A DNA stretch of 64,000 bases, taken from the NCBI RefSeq assembly GCF_029690045.1, contig NZ_CP121464.1, positions 6,200,001-6,264,000 on the forward strand. The letters are read 5' to 3'. Shown here one piece after another: positions 1 to 10,259 of this stretch (its first letter is position 1; each line of letters opens with the position of its first letter). This DNA is from Janthinobacterium rivuli. Its GTDB lineage: Bacteria > Pseudomonadota > Gammaproteobacteria > Burkholderiales > Burkholderiaceae_D. A program made the position numbers and the translations under genes. The notes under the pieces were generated by a model that was given only the letters and a program-made list of their open reading frames with translations, was not told the DNA's origin and made no database searches.

Positions 1-442
1 CCGGGTATATGCAGCATCATCTTGCTATCCTTTTTTCAGTAAATATCGCTGCCTGATTATCGCATCGCCGGCAGCGGCCAAGAAGACACAAAAGCAAGAA
101 CGGACCAACATTTCCCGCCTTTTCAGCGCAGCCATGCAGGCCCACCAGCGGCGGCCAAATAGCGGCGGGAACGCGAATGAGAATGGCCTTCATTTTCCTT
201 AACAAATAAAAAACGGCGCAAGTGGGCAATCCACTTGAGAATGGGTTTTATTCGCACGATATTTACGTTAAAAAGACGGAAAAATGCCGTTTAGCACCGG
301 AAATCGCCGACATTTTGCGCTATCATGCGGGCATAGCGAAACCGGCAACCTGAGCGCCACCAGGCAGCCAACGCCACCCGGCAGTGAACGCCAGCAGCCT
401 GCGGTTTCATCATCGAACGCGACACAGAACAAAGGAAATCCC
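1..442. other. Non-coding region upstream of bfr
   Basis: No convincing gene. A 70-codon minus-strand open frame exists but has no family resemblance and is rich in Arg/Cys as expected of a chance frame. The stretch is more AT-rich than its surroundings and must hold the bfr promoter, but I cannot place -35/-10 boxes or a Fur box with confidence. A weak 6-bp inverted repeat (220-225 with 231-236) is the only structure seen. Confidence 0.5.
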
Positions 443-919
443 ATGAAGGGCGATAAAGAAGTCATCCGCATGCTCAACGCACAGCTCACCAACGAACTGT
501 CGGCCATCAACCAGTACTTCCTGCATGCGCGCATGTACAAGCACTGGGGCCTGGAAAAGCTGGGCAAGAAGGAATACGAAGAATCGATCGGCGAAATGAA
601 ACACGCCGACAAGCTGATCGACCGCATCCTGATGCTCGACGGCCTGCCTAACCTGCAAGCGCTGCACAAGCTGCTGATCGGCGAGAACACGCCGGAAATG
701 CTGGAATGCGACTTGAAGCTGGAACGCGCCGCGCACGCCACCGTCAAGGAAGGCATCGCCATCAGCGAAAAAGCGGGCGACTACGTCTCGCGCGACCTGT
801 TCCTGATGATCCTGGAAGACACGGAAGAGCATATCGACTGGCTCGAAACGCAGATCGACCTGATCGCCAAAGTCGGTATTCAAAATTATCTGCAAAGCCA
901 GATGGCGATTGAAGAGTAA
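443..919 (+). CDS. bfr: Bacterioferritin
   Basis: A 158-residue haem-containing ferritin that oxidises Fe(II) and stores iron in a cytoplasmic 24-mer shell. The start ATG follows the strong Shine-Dalgarno AAAGGAAA; an in-frame upstream ATG at 284 would add a low-complexity tail with no family counterpart. The length equals the E. coli protein (158). Seen residues match Bfr numbering: ferroxidase ligands Glu18, Glu51, His54, Glu94 and His130, and haem ligand Met52. Position 127, usually Glu, reads Thr in the DTEEHIDW segment. A terminator lies 16 bases downstream and no bacterioferritin-associated ferredoxin gene is adjacent, so it is probably monocistronic. The family call is very sure. Confidence 0.97.
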   Translation: MKGDKEVIRMLNAQLTNELSAINQYFLHARMYKHWGLEKLGKKEYEESIGEMKHADKLIDRILMLDGLPNLQALHKLLIGENTPEMLECDLKLERAAHATVKEGIAISEKAGDYVSRDLFLMILEDTEEHIDWLETQIDLIAKVGIQNYLQSQMAIEE

Positions 920-934
920 TCTTTCGCAGCATCG

Positions 935-963
935 TAAAAAAACCGGCAGAGCCGGTTTTTTTT
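935..963. terminator. Bidirectional Rho-independent terminator between bfr and suxC
   Basis: Stem CCGGC/GCCGG (943-947 with 951-955) with an A-tract before and a T-tract after, so the hairpin can stop transcription from both converging genes. Confidence 0.85.
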
Positions 964-973
964 ACGCCTGTCG

Positions 974-2302
974 TCAAGCCTTGCCGGTCTGCGATGGGCG
1001 CAGCTTCACGAACAGCACCGCCACCGCCGCGCACAGCAGCAGAGCGCCAGCCAGCCGGATGACGTTTTCCGGATTGCCGCCCAGCCAGCTGCGGTAATAC
1101 AGCGGCAGAGTAAATATCTGGATGATCATCGGGATGACGATGAACATATTAAAAATGCCCATGTAGACGCCTGTGCGCGCGGGCGGAATGCAGCCGGCCA
1201 GCATGATATAGGGATTGCCCATGATGCTGGCCCAGGCCAGGCCGATACCCAGCATGGGCAGCAACAGCAGCGCCGGGCTGTGGATCAGCGGGATGCTCAG
1301 CATGCCGACACCTGCCGCGCACAGGCACACGCTGTGCATGCGCTTGGGGCCGAAGCGGCGCGTGAACGGCACCAGCGCGAAGGCGGCGACAAAGGCGACG
1401 AAATTGTAGAAGGCGCCCACCTGCCCGTTCAGCAGGCCCGCGTCGCGAAAGCCTTGCGATGCGGGGTCCGTCGTATGAAACAGCGTCGCAGCCAGCGACA
1501 GCGCGATGTACTGCCAGTAGCAGAACAGGGCGTACCACTGGAACAGGTTGACGAGGGCCAGCTGCTTCATCGTCGGCGGCATGTCGCGCAGGGCCGCGCC
1601 GATGTCGGCCAGCGTGTGGCGCCAGCCGGGCGGGCGGCTGCGGATGGCTGCCAGCTCGGCCGCCGTGAGCGGATTTTCCGGCGTCGTCTTCAGGGTCCAC
1701 AGCACCGAGGCGAGCGAGAACACGGCGCCGATCAGGAAGGCGGCGATGACGATGTGCGGGATATGGCTGCCGTTGACGGCATCCTTGTTCATGCCCAGCA
1801 TGACCAGCAGCGACGGCGTCAGGTAGGCCAGCGTTTGCCCCAGCCCCGTAAACGCGCTTTGCGTGAGAAAACCCAGCGAATGCTGCTTCTTGTCGAGCTT
1901 GTCGCTGACAAAGGCGCGGTACGGTTCCATCGTCACATTGTTGGCCGCGTCGAGTATCCACAGCAGGCTGGCCGCCATCCATAAAGTCGGACTGAACGGC
2001 ATGGCCAGCAGGCCCAGGCTGCACAGGATGGCGCCGATCAGAAAATATGGCGTGCGGCGGCCCCAGCGCGTCACCGTGCGGTCGCTCATGGCGCCGATCA
2101 GCGGTTGCACGAGCAGCCCCGTCATGGGACCGGCCAGCCACAGGTAGGGCAAGCTCGCCTCGTCGGCGCCCAGGTATTTGTAGATGGGGCTCATGCTGCT
2201 TTGCTGCAGGCCAAAGCTGAACTGGATGCCGAAAAATCCGACATTCATGTTGACGATCTGCCAGAACGACAGGTGTGGACGCTGCGCAGTGGCGTCGCTC
2301 AT
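974..2302 (-). CDS. suxC: Sugar (probably sucrose) MFS transporter
   Basis: A 442-residue inner-membrane permease of the major facilitator superfamily, resembling the SLC45/sucrose-type group: a hydrophobic protein with about 12 membrane segments and the loop motif [11 protein letters not shown] between helices 2 and 3. It is expected to bring sucrose into the cytoplasm. The chosen ATG overlaps the amylosucrase stop in the sequence ATGA, a 4-base overlap that implies translational coupling; the reading frame is open further upstream but that is antisense-like junk. Last gene of the receptor-amylosucrase-transporter unit and followed by a terminator. Substrate is inferred from context and from the Xanthomonas sux locus, not from residues. 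Confidence 0.85.
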   Translation of the reverse strand: MSDATAQRPHLSFWQIVNMNVGFFGIQFSFGLQQSSMSPIYKYLGADEASLPYLWLAGPMTGLLVQPLIGAMSDRTVTRWGRRTPYFLIGAILCSLGLLAMPFSPTLWMAASLLWILDAANNVTMEPYRAFVSDKLDKKQHSLGFLTQSAFTGLGQTLAYLTPSLLVMLGMNKDAVNGSHIPHIVIAAFLIGAVFSLASVLWTLKTTPENPLTAAELAAIRSRPPGWRHTLADIGAALRDMPPTMKQLALVNLFQWYALFCYWQYIALSLAATLFHTTDPASQGFRDAGLLNGQVGAFYNFVAFVAAFALVPFTRRFGPKRMHSVCLCAAGVGMLSIPLIHSPALLLLPMLGIGLAWASIMGNPYIMLAGCIPPARTGVYMGIFNMFIVIPMIIQIFTLPLYYRSWLGGNPENVIRLAGALLLCAAVAVLFVKLRPSQTGKA

Positions 2303-4161
2303 GACTGTTCCCTTTCCAGCCACAGCATATGCCAGGGCTGCAAGCCCACCGTGCCGGCCAGCACGCTGCCATCGAGGCTGTTGCGCCATTCGCCCGCAGG
2401 CAAAGTGAAACGCTGGCTGGCGCCGCTGAAGTTGCTCAGGTTGAGAAACGCATCGCCGCGCAGCAGCGCCAGCACGGCCGGCGTGTCGGCGGGCAGTACG
2501 CTGCGCGGCGCAGCGGCGGCCAGGGCCGGCAAGCGCCTGCGCGCGTCGACCAGCTGGCGCAGCGCCAGGTACAACCGGCCGCTGGCGCTCACGCCATCGT
2601 GGCGCCATGCCAGCAAGCTGTCGTCAAATGCGGGGCGCTGCAGCCAGCGGCTGTCCATGGCCCGGTCGGGGCGCTGCGTGTAGCTGTGATCGTTGGTCAT
2701 GCCCAGTTCATCGCCCATGTACAACACGGGCAAGGCGCCAAAGCTCAAGGCCAGGCCATGCAGCAGCAGCAGGCGCCGCAACGCGTATTCCTGCTCCTGC
2801 ACCGTGGCGGCGCTTTGCAGGCCGGCCAGCGAGGCGGCCATGCCGTTGCTGCCATGCGCCTTGTCGGCACTGCTGCTCTGGAAGGCGGCGCCGCGCGCAT
2901 AGCTGCCCGGTGCCCCCGCAAAGAACTGTGCGATGCGCGCCAGGCGCGCCGGCCCGTCCTCACCGGCTTCATTGAGCAGCACGTTCCAGCCGATGTCGTC
3001 GTGGCAGCGCACATAACTGAGCCAGCTGGCGGCCGGCGGCAGCGGCGGCGTGGCGGCGATCACCTGCTGCAGCAAGTCCGTGCTTTCCTCGGCCAGCGCG
3101 CCCCAGCCGGCGGCCATCAGGCTGCTGTGATAAGCGATATGGCATTCGGGCGCCGCATCGCTGCCAAAGTAGGCGGGCAGCTTGGGCGTGGGCACGATGG
3201 CTTCGGCCTTGAGCAGCACACCCGGCGCGACGATGGCGGCAATCGCCCGCAACGCTTGCAGCAGGCTGTGGGCTTCGGGCTGGTTCATGCAATCGCTACC
3301 TTCGCGCTTCCACAGGAAGGCCGTCGAATCGAGGCGGAATACCTCGATGCCCTTGTTGGCCAGGCCCAGCATGGCGCCGGCCATGGCCGCGAAGACGGCC
3401 GGATTGGCGTAATTCAAATCCCACTGGTACGGGTAAAACGTGGTCCAGACCCAGCGATCAAGCTCCGGCACGAAGGTGAAATTGCCCGGCGCCGCCTGCG
3501 GAAAAACCTGGCCCACGGTGCGCTCGTAGCGGTCCGGCTGCACGCGGTCGGGATAGGTATGGAAAAAATCGCGCAGCAGCGGATCGCCCGCCTTGGCGCC
3601 CAGCGCCCACGCATGGTCGTCGGCCACGTGGTTGAGGATCAGGTCCGAGCACAGGCTGATGCCGGCCGCGCGCAGCTGCGCCGTCAACGCCAGCAAGTCG
3701 GCGTTGCTGCCCAGCGCGGGATCGACTTCCTCGAAGCTGGCGACGGCAAAGCCGCCATCGCTTTCGCCGGCGCGCGCACGCAGGAACGGCAGCAGGTGCA
3801 GATACGTCACGCCCAGTTCGCGCAGGTGGGCAATGCGCGCCGCCACGCCCTGCAGGTTACCGCCGAAGCGCTGCACATACGCGCTGTAACCGAGCATGGA
3901 CTGGCTGGCAAACCAGTCCGGCTGCGCTGCGCGCTGCGCATCCTGGCGCAGCAGCTCGGGGGCGCGCGCCGCGTACAGCCGCCCCACGCTTTCCATCAGG
4001 TCGCCCAGCCAGGGCAGGAAGTCCGGCCGCTGGCCATACAGGCTGCCCAGGCGGTCGAGCAAGACCGCCTCCTGGCGCGCATAGCGGCGCGCCGCATCGT
4101 CGCGCAAGTGCGTGGGGAGCGGCGCCAGCAGGCGCGCCAGGGGGCTGCGTATCGACATCAT
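2299..4161 (-). CDS. suxB: Amylosucrase
   Basis: A 620-residue GH13 glucansucrase that transfers glucose from sucrose to an alpha-1,4-glucan and releases fructose. It aligns by eye along its whole length with the Neisseria polysaccharea enzyme (636 aa). Catalytic positions are visible: nucleophile Asp278 in FRLDST, acid/base Glu320 in LKAEAIV, transition-state Asp388 in VRCHDDIGW, and the sucrose-pocket segment ESDGG at 133-137. No signal peptide, so it is cytoplasmic and needs the neighbouring transporter. Two adjacent ATGs exist; the first has AAGGA seven bases upstream. It starts 14 bases after the TonB-dependent receptor stop. Other GH13 sucrose enzymes (sucrose phosphorylase, hydrolase) are less likely given the whole-length match. 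Confidence 0.93.
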   Translation of the reverse strand: MMSIRSPLARLLAPLPTHLRDDAARRYARQEAVLLDRLGSLYGQRPDFLPWLGDLMESVGRLYAARAPELLRQDAQRAAQPDWFASQSMLGYSAYVQRFGGNLQGVAARIAHLRELGVTYLHLLPFLRARAGESDGGFAVASFEEVDPALGSNADLLALTAQLRAAGISLCSDLILNHVADDHAWALGAKAGDPLLRDFFHTYPDRVQPDRYERTVGQVFPQAAPGNFTFVPELDRWVWTTFYPYQWDLNYANPAVFAAMAGAMLGLANKGIEVFRLDSTAFLWKREGSDCMNQPEAHSLLQALRAIAAIVAPGVLLKAEAIVPTPKLPAYFGSDAAPECHIAYHSSLMAAGWGALAEESTDLLQQVIAATPPLPPAASWLSYVRCHDDIGWNVLLNEAGEDGPARLARIAQFFAGAPGSYARGAAFQSSSADKAHGSNGMAASLAGLQSAATVQEQEYALRRLLLLHGLALSFGALPVLYMGDELGMTNDHSYTQRPDRAMDSRWLQRPAFDDSLLAWRHDGVSASGRLYLALRQLVDARRRLPALAAAAPRSVLPADTPAVLALLRGDAFLNLSNFSGASQRFTLPAGEWRNSLDGSVLAGTVGLQPWHMLWLEREQS

Positions 4162-4175
4162 GAATCTATCCTTGC

Positions 4176-6455
4176 TTAAAATGCGTATTTCAGGCTGACC
4201 TTGACGGCGCGCCCCGTGATCGAGCGGGCCGCATGGCCATCGCCCTCGACTTCCGTATAGCCGATCTTGTTGAACAGATTGTTCGCCGTCAGCGCCACCT
4301 GCATCTGCGGCGTGAGCTGGTAATTGACGAAGGCGTTGAGCACCTGGTAGGCGGGCAAGGTGATCGTGTGCGCATCGTCGCCCCACGACTTGCCCGTGCC
4401 GACCAGGCTCGCGCCCAGGGTAGCCTGCCCCCATTCATAGGTCGGCGCGATCTGGTACACGACACGCGCCTGGCGCCGCGGCGTATTGCCGATCAGCGCC
4501 ACGTCGGCCGCCGCCGTGCCCGTGATCTCGGCATCCGTGAACGTCAGGCCGCCATTGATGCGGAAGTCGCCGGCGCTCCAGGCCGCTTCCACTTCCACGC
4601 CCTTCGCTTCATAGCTGTTGGCCGTGCGCAGCTGGGTGGTCGCCTCGTAATTGCTTTCCTTGGTCTTGGCCTGGAACACGGTCACAAAAGTGCTCAGGGG
4701 ACCGCGCCGCCATTTCACGCCGCCTTCGAGCTGGCGCACGGTGTTGATCGCCACGGGCACGCTGCCATCCAAGGGCGTGCCGAACAGGATGCGGTCCGCA
4801 TTGAAGGCCACGCCTTCGCTGACGCGGGCAAACACGGCCAGATTCGCTTGCAGCTTGTAGTTCGCGCCCAGCGAGTACGAGGTGTGGCCCAGGGTGTAGT
4901 CGACCTGCTGTACCGTCGACGGCAGGTAGGCTTGCGCGCCGGTGGCCTGGTTGGCCGTGCCGCTGGCGTGCTGGCGGTCGCGCCGCAGGCCGCCGTCGAG
5001 ATTCAGCGCGCCGCTTTCCCAGGCCAGGTTCAGATACGGCGACGTCGTGCGGTATTCCATGTCGACGGCGCGCGAGCAGCAGGCGCCGAAGGCCGGGCCG
5101 ATGTAGCCTGGCGTGCCGCTGGCCGTCTGCAGCAGCGCCGGCTGGTCGCCCGTGGCCTGCATCAGGTATTCATTGAAGTTCCAGGTCAGGCCCAGCTTTT
5201 GCTGCGACAGGTACAGGCCGGCCGTGGTGGTCAGCTTGCCGCTGTCGAGCACAAACGTCTTGGCCAGCTTGGTGTCGCTCAGGGTATTGCTGGCGTCGTC
5301 GATCGAGGTATTGAACACCACGGCGGAAAACGCGCGGCCCGTGTAGGGCTGGCCCCGATTCGGGCCGCTGGCAAACACGTAGCCGCCGTCGCTGCCGTTA
5401 TTCGACGGGAACACGCCCGTGAAGCGCCCGGAATTGTCGGCGTAGCGGAAGTTTTCGCTCACGCTCCAGCCCTGCCCCAGCTTGAACGACGCTTCCAGCC
5501 CCACGGTGTCACTCTTGACGTGCAAGCCGTCGTTGACGCGGGTGGCCACGCGCTGGTTATCCTTGTTCAGCACCATGTCGGGCACCCAGTACGGCGAATA
5601 GAAGCTGGCCTTGCGCGGGTCGATGCCGGCGATTTCCGTGATGCGGCCATTGCGCACGCTGACCGGCACGGGCAGGGCCGTAGGCGACTGGTCGTCGAGG
5701 TGCTTGAACGACAGGCGCACGAAGCCGCTGTCGAATTCATGCGTGACATTGCCGCGGATCTGGCCGCCTTTTTCGCTGTTGACGCCACTGTGGCGGATGC
5801 CTTCGCCCGTGCGCCAGGAGCCGCCGATGAAGAAGCGCGTGCGCTCCGAAATTGGCGCACCGTAGTCGAAGTCCACGCGCGTCTGGTCGTAGCCCAGGCC
5901 GCGGCTGAGGGCCACGCTGCCGCCCTTCTCCTTGCCGTTCTTGCTGATGAAATTGATGATGCCGCCCGGCGAATTGGTGGCCAGGGTCGAGGCCGAACCG
6001 CCGCGCACCACTTCCAGGTGGTCGAGCGTGGAATCGATCTTGACGAAGCTGTCGGGCGTGGTGAAGTTGAAGTCGCCGAACTGCAGCACGGGCAAGCCAT
6101 CTTCCTGGATCTGCACATAACGCGCGCCGCCAGCGGAAATGGGCAAGCCGCGCACGGTGATGTTGGCATTGCCTTCGCCGCCCGAGGACTCGGCCCGCAA
6201 GCCAGGCACCGAGCGCAGGACTTCGGCGGCGCTGGTCGGCGCGTTGTGCAGGATGGTGTCGAGCTCCATGCTGCTGACGGAATTGCTCGATTTCATTTTG
6301 GACGTGCCGCCGGTGGTGCCCGTGACCACGATGCGTTCCAGGTTCAGGCCATCGGCGGGGGCGGCAGCCGATTGTGCCTGGGCGGCGCCCCATTGCAGCA
6401 GGGCCAGGGCGACGGCGGCGGCCATGCAGCCGCGTTGAGCAGTACGTGTCTTCAT
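4176..6455 (-). CDS. suxA: TonB-dependent outer-membrane receptor, probably for sucrose
   Basis: A 759-residue outer-membrane active transporter. The N-terminus is a signal peptide (MKTRTAQRGC followed by a hydrophobic stretch ending AQA, cleavage near residue 27). Next come a TonB box (LERIVVTG), a plug domain with EVLRSVPGL and NITVRGLP, then the beta-barrel ending in KVSLKYAF with C-terminal Phe. Start ATG is preceded by GGAG; an upstream in-frame ATG at 6590 lies inside the operator and is rejected. First gene of the sucrose unit; its promoter overlaps the LacI-type operator. Substrate is inferred from the adjacent amylosucrase and the parallel with Xanthomonas SuxA; ferric-siderophore use cannot be excluded from residues alone. 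Confidence 0.88.
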   Translation of the reverse strand: MKTRTAQRGCMAAAVALALLQWGAAQAQSAAAPADGLNLERIVVTGTTGGTSKMKSSNSVSSMELDTILHNAPTSAAEVLRSVPGLRAESSGGEGNANITVRGLPISAGGARYVQIQEDGLPVLQFGDFNFTTPDSFVKIDSTLDHLEVVRGGSASTLATNSPGGIINFISKNGKEKGGSVALSRGLGYDQTRVDFDYGAPISERTRFFIGGSWRTGEGIRHSGVNSEKGGQIRGNVTHEFDSGFVRLSFKHLDDQSPTALPVPVSVRNGRITEIAGIDPRKASFYSPYWVPDMVLNKDNQRVATRVNDGLHVKSDTVGLEASFKLGQGWSVSENFRYADNSGRFTGVFPSNNGSDGGYVFASGPNRGQPYTGRAFSAVVFNTSIDDASNTLSDTKLAKTFVLDSGKLTTTAGLYLSQQKLGLTWNFNEYLMQATGDQPALLQTASGTPGYIGPAFGACCSRAVDMEYRTTSPYLNLAWESGALNLDGGLRRDRQHASGTANQATGAQAYLPSTVQQVDYTLGHTSYSLGANYKLQANLAVFARVSEGVAFNADRILFGTPLDGSVPVAINTVRQLEGGVKWRRGPLSTFVTVFQAKTKESNYEATTQLRTANSYEAKGVEVEAAWSAGDFRINGGLTFTDAEITGTAAADVALIGNTPRRQARVVYQIAPTYEWGQATLGASLVGTGKSWGDDAHTITLPAYQVLNAFVNYQLTPQMQVALTANNLFNKIGYTEVEGDGHAARSITGRAVKVSLKYAF

Positions 6456-6551
6456 CTTGTCTCCAGTGTTGTATGCCGATACATCGAGGTATCCGCTTGT
6501 TATGAGTCCTGGCCGCCGCATGCCGTGGCGCGCTGGCTGAGCCGGTACGTC

Positions 6552-6580
6552 ATTATTCAACGAATAAGAATTTATTGCAA
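6552..6580 (-). promoter_or_regulatory. Candidate sigma-70 promoter of the sux operon
   Basis: On the minus strand, TTGCAA (6580-6575, -35) and AATAAT (6557-6552, -10) are 17 bases apart, giving a leader of about 90 bases to the suxA start. The -35 box is the inner half of the proximal operator, so repressor binding would block RNA polymerase. The rest of the 312-base gap between suxA and suxR holds the distal operator and an 8-bp hairpin (6688-6706) without a T-tract. Confidence 0.55.
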
Positions 6581-6590
6581 TCGATTGCAA
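6575..6590. promoter_or_regulatory. LacI-family operator, promoter-proximal
   Basis: TTGCAATCGATTGCAA is a perfect 16-bp palindrome with the central CG typical of LacI/GalR-family sites. It sits over the predicted -35 element of the sux promoter. Confidence 0.75.
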
Positions 6591-6732
6591 TCGAGCACTG
6601 CAACATGGATTTTATGTTGTTTTCAAGAGAATTTTACGGGTGATACAGAGCCAAATATGCGGGATATGAGGCGAATACGACGGTTTTCATGCTGCGGCGC
6701 AGCATGGAAATATACGGATAAATTGGAATTTA

Positions 6733-6748
6733 TTGCAATCGGTTGCAA
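6733..6748. promoter_or_regulatory. LacI-family operator, distal
   Basis: TTGCAATCGGTTGCAA differs from the proximal site by one base; a copy of about 27 bases including flanking GAATTTA and a trailing TCGA is shared. The centres are 158 bp apart, close to 15 helical turns, which suits looping by a tetrameric or paired repressor. It lies 19 bases beyond the suxR stop codon. Confidence 0.7.
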
Positions 6749-6767
6749 TCGACAGTCAACGCGCTCT

Positions 6768-7796
6768 TCAGCGGCCCGAGGCGCGTATGATCAGCTCGGT
6801 TGGCAATTGCTGCGATGGCGCAGGCGCGCCGTCGACCAGCGCCAGCAGCGAGGCCACCAGCGCGCGCCCGGCGGCGCGGATCGGCTGGCGCACGGTGGTC
6901 AGCGGAGGGTGGAAGTACGCAGCCAGTTCGATATCGTCGTAGCCGACCACGGCCACCTGTTCCGGCACGGCCACGCCGCGCGCGCGCAGGGCGCTGATGG
7001 CGCTCATGGCCAGCAAGTCGCTGCAGGCAAAGATGGCGTCGAACGGCAGCTGGCGGTCCAGCAATTCCTGCACGTCCGTCGCGCCGCCCTGCGGCAGGAA
7101 GGAGCCGGCTACGTACAGTTGCGGGTCGGGCGCCAGTCCCTGCGCGGCCAGCGCCTGCGCATAGCCCTGATGGCGCTGCGCCACTTCGGGCAGCTTGGCG
7201 TCGCCAAAGAAGGCGATGCGCCGGCGCCCCGCCGCCAGCAAGTGTTCCGTGGCCAGCCGGCCGCCGGCGATGTTATCGCCGCCGACGGTGCAATACAGCT
7301 GCTGCGGCAATTGCGCGCCCCACACGACGATGGGCACCTGGCGCGCGGCCAGCTGGTTCAGTTGTTCATGGTGGCGCCACTGGCCGATCAGGATGATGCC
7401 GATCACGCGGCCGCTGTCGAAGGACTGGGCGGCCGCATCGAGCGTTTCGGCATCCACGCGCGAGATAAGCATGTCGAAACCCTGCTCCGTCAGCGCATCG
7501 GCCAGGCTGCCCAGCATGCTCAGAAAGAAAGGATCGGACAGGTGCTGGCGCGTGGCCGCGTCATACGGCACCACCACGCCCACGGTGCGGTTCTGTTTCA
7601 GGCGCAGGTTTTGCGCGCCGATATTGATGGAATACTTGAGCGAACGGGCCAGCGCGATGACGCGCGCGCGCGTCTCTTCATTGACCAGCGAACTGCCGCT
7701 CAACGCGCGCGACACGGTCGACGTGGACACGCCAGCCAGACGCGCGATATCGGCCATCTGCAGGCGTTGCTGCGCCTTCGTATCGTTGCCGGTCAT
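6768..7796 (-). CDS. suxR: LacI-family transcriptional regulator of sucrose utilisation
   Basis: A 342-residue repressor. The N-terminal helix-turn-helix MADIARLAGVSTSTVSRALS begins near residue 14, followed by the hinge and a periplasmic-binding-protein-like sugar domain (GVVVPYD, FDAIFACSDLLAMSAISAL, VAVVGYDDIELA). The ATG lies 7 bases after the glutathione S-transferase stop and has only a weak Shine-Dalgarno, which suggests co-transcription or coupling with that gene. It reads in the same direction as suxABC and the paired palindromic operators between them are its probable targets. The inducer is likely sucrose or fructose; that is inference from context. Confidence 0.9.
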   Translation of the reverse strand: MTGNDTKAQQRLQMADIARLAGVSTSTVSRALSGSSLVNEETRARVIALARSLKYSINIGAQNLRLKQNRTVGVVVPYDAATRQHLSDPFFLSMLGSLADALTEQGFDMLISRVDAETLDAAAQSFDSGRVIGIILIGQWRHHEQLNQLAARQVPIVVWGAQLPQQLYCTVGGDNIAGGRLATEHLLAAGRRRIAFFGDAKLPEVAQRHQGYAQALAAQGLAPDPQLYVAGSFLPQGGATDVQELLDRQLPFDAIFACSDLLAMSAISALRARGVAVPEQVAVVGYDDIELAAYFHPPLTTVRQPIRAAGRALVASLLALVDGAPAPSQQLPTELIIRASGR

Positions 7797-7803
7797 CGTG
7801 CGC

Positions 7804-8417
7804 TCACTGCGGCGCGGTGTCCTTGAACGACTGCCGCTCGGACAGTTTGTCGAACAAACGCGCCAGCGCCGGGTGATCCGCGCGCCAGTCGATTTCCGGG
7901 AAGCGGAAGCTGAGCCAGCCCAGGGTACAGCCCACGGCCACGTCGGCCAGGGTGTAGTTCTTGCCGGCGCAATACGCGCTTTCGCCCAGACGCGATGCCA
8001 AAGCCGCCAGGCCCAGCGTGACTTTGTCCAGCTGGCGCGCGATCCAGGCCGCGCTTTGCTGCTCGGGCGGGCGCTGCGTGCGCTCCAGGCGCACCAGCAC
8101 GCCCGCGTCGAGAATGCCGTCGGCCAGCGCTTCCCAGTTCTTGATATCGGCCCGCTCGCGGCCATTGCCGCCGGCCGGCAGCAGTTTACAGACGGGCGTG
8201 AGCGTGTCGAGGTATTCGACGATGACTTTCGAATCGATGAGCGTGCTGCCATCTTCCATCACCAGGCAGGGCACTTTACCGAGGGGATTGGCCTGGGCGA
8301 TGCGGGTTTCCGGCGCCCACACGTTTTCCAGCTCGAAGACATAGTCGAGCTTTTTTCCGCCAGCACGATACGGGCTTTGCGGACATACGGGCTGGCGAGG
8401 GAACCGATCAGTTTCAT
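7804..8417 (-). pseudogene. Glutathione S-transferase with apparent frameshift
   Basis: The product reads as a 204-residue glutathione S-transferase only if one base is added. The first 22 codons (MKLIGSLASPYVRKARIVLA then EK) are in one frame, while the rest (from the ELENVWAPETRIAQANPLG region on, with GKVPCLVMEDG and a normal alpha-helical C-domain) is in another. The break is at the six-base A-run at 8351-8356 (minus-strand GCGGAAAAAAGCTC); a seventh A restores EKKLDYVFELENVW. The remainder has no other lesion, so this may be a sequencing error, a recent mutation, or a site of ribosomal or transcriptional slippage. Downstream suxR begins 7 bases after its stop. Confidence 0.8.
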
Positions 8418-8679
8418 AGGTACTTTAAGGTAAGGGAGCAGCAAGCAGTATAGCATCGGCGACAGCGGTGTTTGGCAGCACGCGCCCGACGGTCGCTCGG
8501 GTGTGGCAGGCACGCCGCATCGGGGCCGGATTCGGCCAAAATGGGGGCCATCCGCAGCCGAGGGACGGCTGGCCAGCGGCCAGCGGTGGTAAAATCGCCC
8601 TTTACTGTGGCGCCGTCAGTGTTGCTGTATTGCAATAGCCCTGCCCTCCCCGCGCGCCACACGCCAACCGTTTCTTTAA

Positions 8680-10074
<1,395 letters not shown>

Positions 10075-10110
10075 GCAGTTTCCACATGGGGATCCTGCTA
10101 TCCCACTCCT

Positions 10111-10153
10111 GCGGGGCGGCCAGCACACAAATGCTGCCCGCCCCGCGGTTTTT
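10111..10153 (+). terminator. Terminator after purB
   Basis: A 15-bp stem with one mismatch (10111-10125 with 10132-10146) and a T-tract at 10149-10153. Confidence 0.85.
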
Positions 10154-10259
10154 CCGGCAATCTTTCTTGTAGAATCTGCAGCACGCAGCGCAATTTGCTT
10201 TTCTTTGGTATATTAGGCCGAATTAGTCCTAACACGTACTACTTTCAAGAAAGCCGTCG

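Noticed and set aside
17..229. 70-codon minus-strand frame near the window start
   Set aside because: No ribosome site, no family resemblance, odd composition; likely chance.
6688..6706. 8-bp hairpin CATGCTGC/GCAGCATG between suxA and suxR
   Set aside because: No T-tract on either strand, so not called a terminator; no other role evident.
4233..7826. A 1197-codon plus-strand open frame opposite the receptor and the LacI gene
   Set aside because: Antisense of two clear genes; Arg/His/Ala/Gln-rich composition is typical of GC-rich shadow frames.
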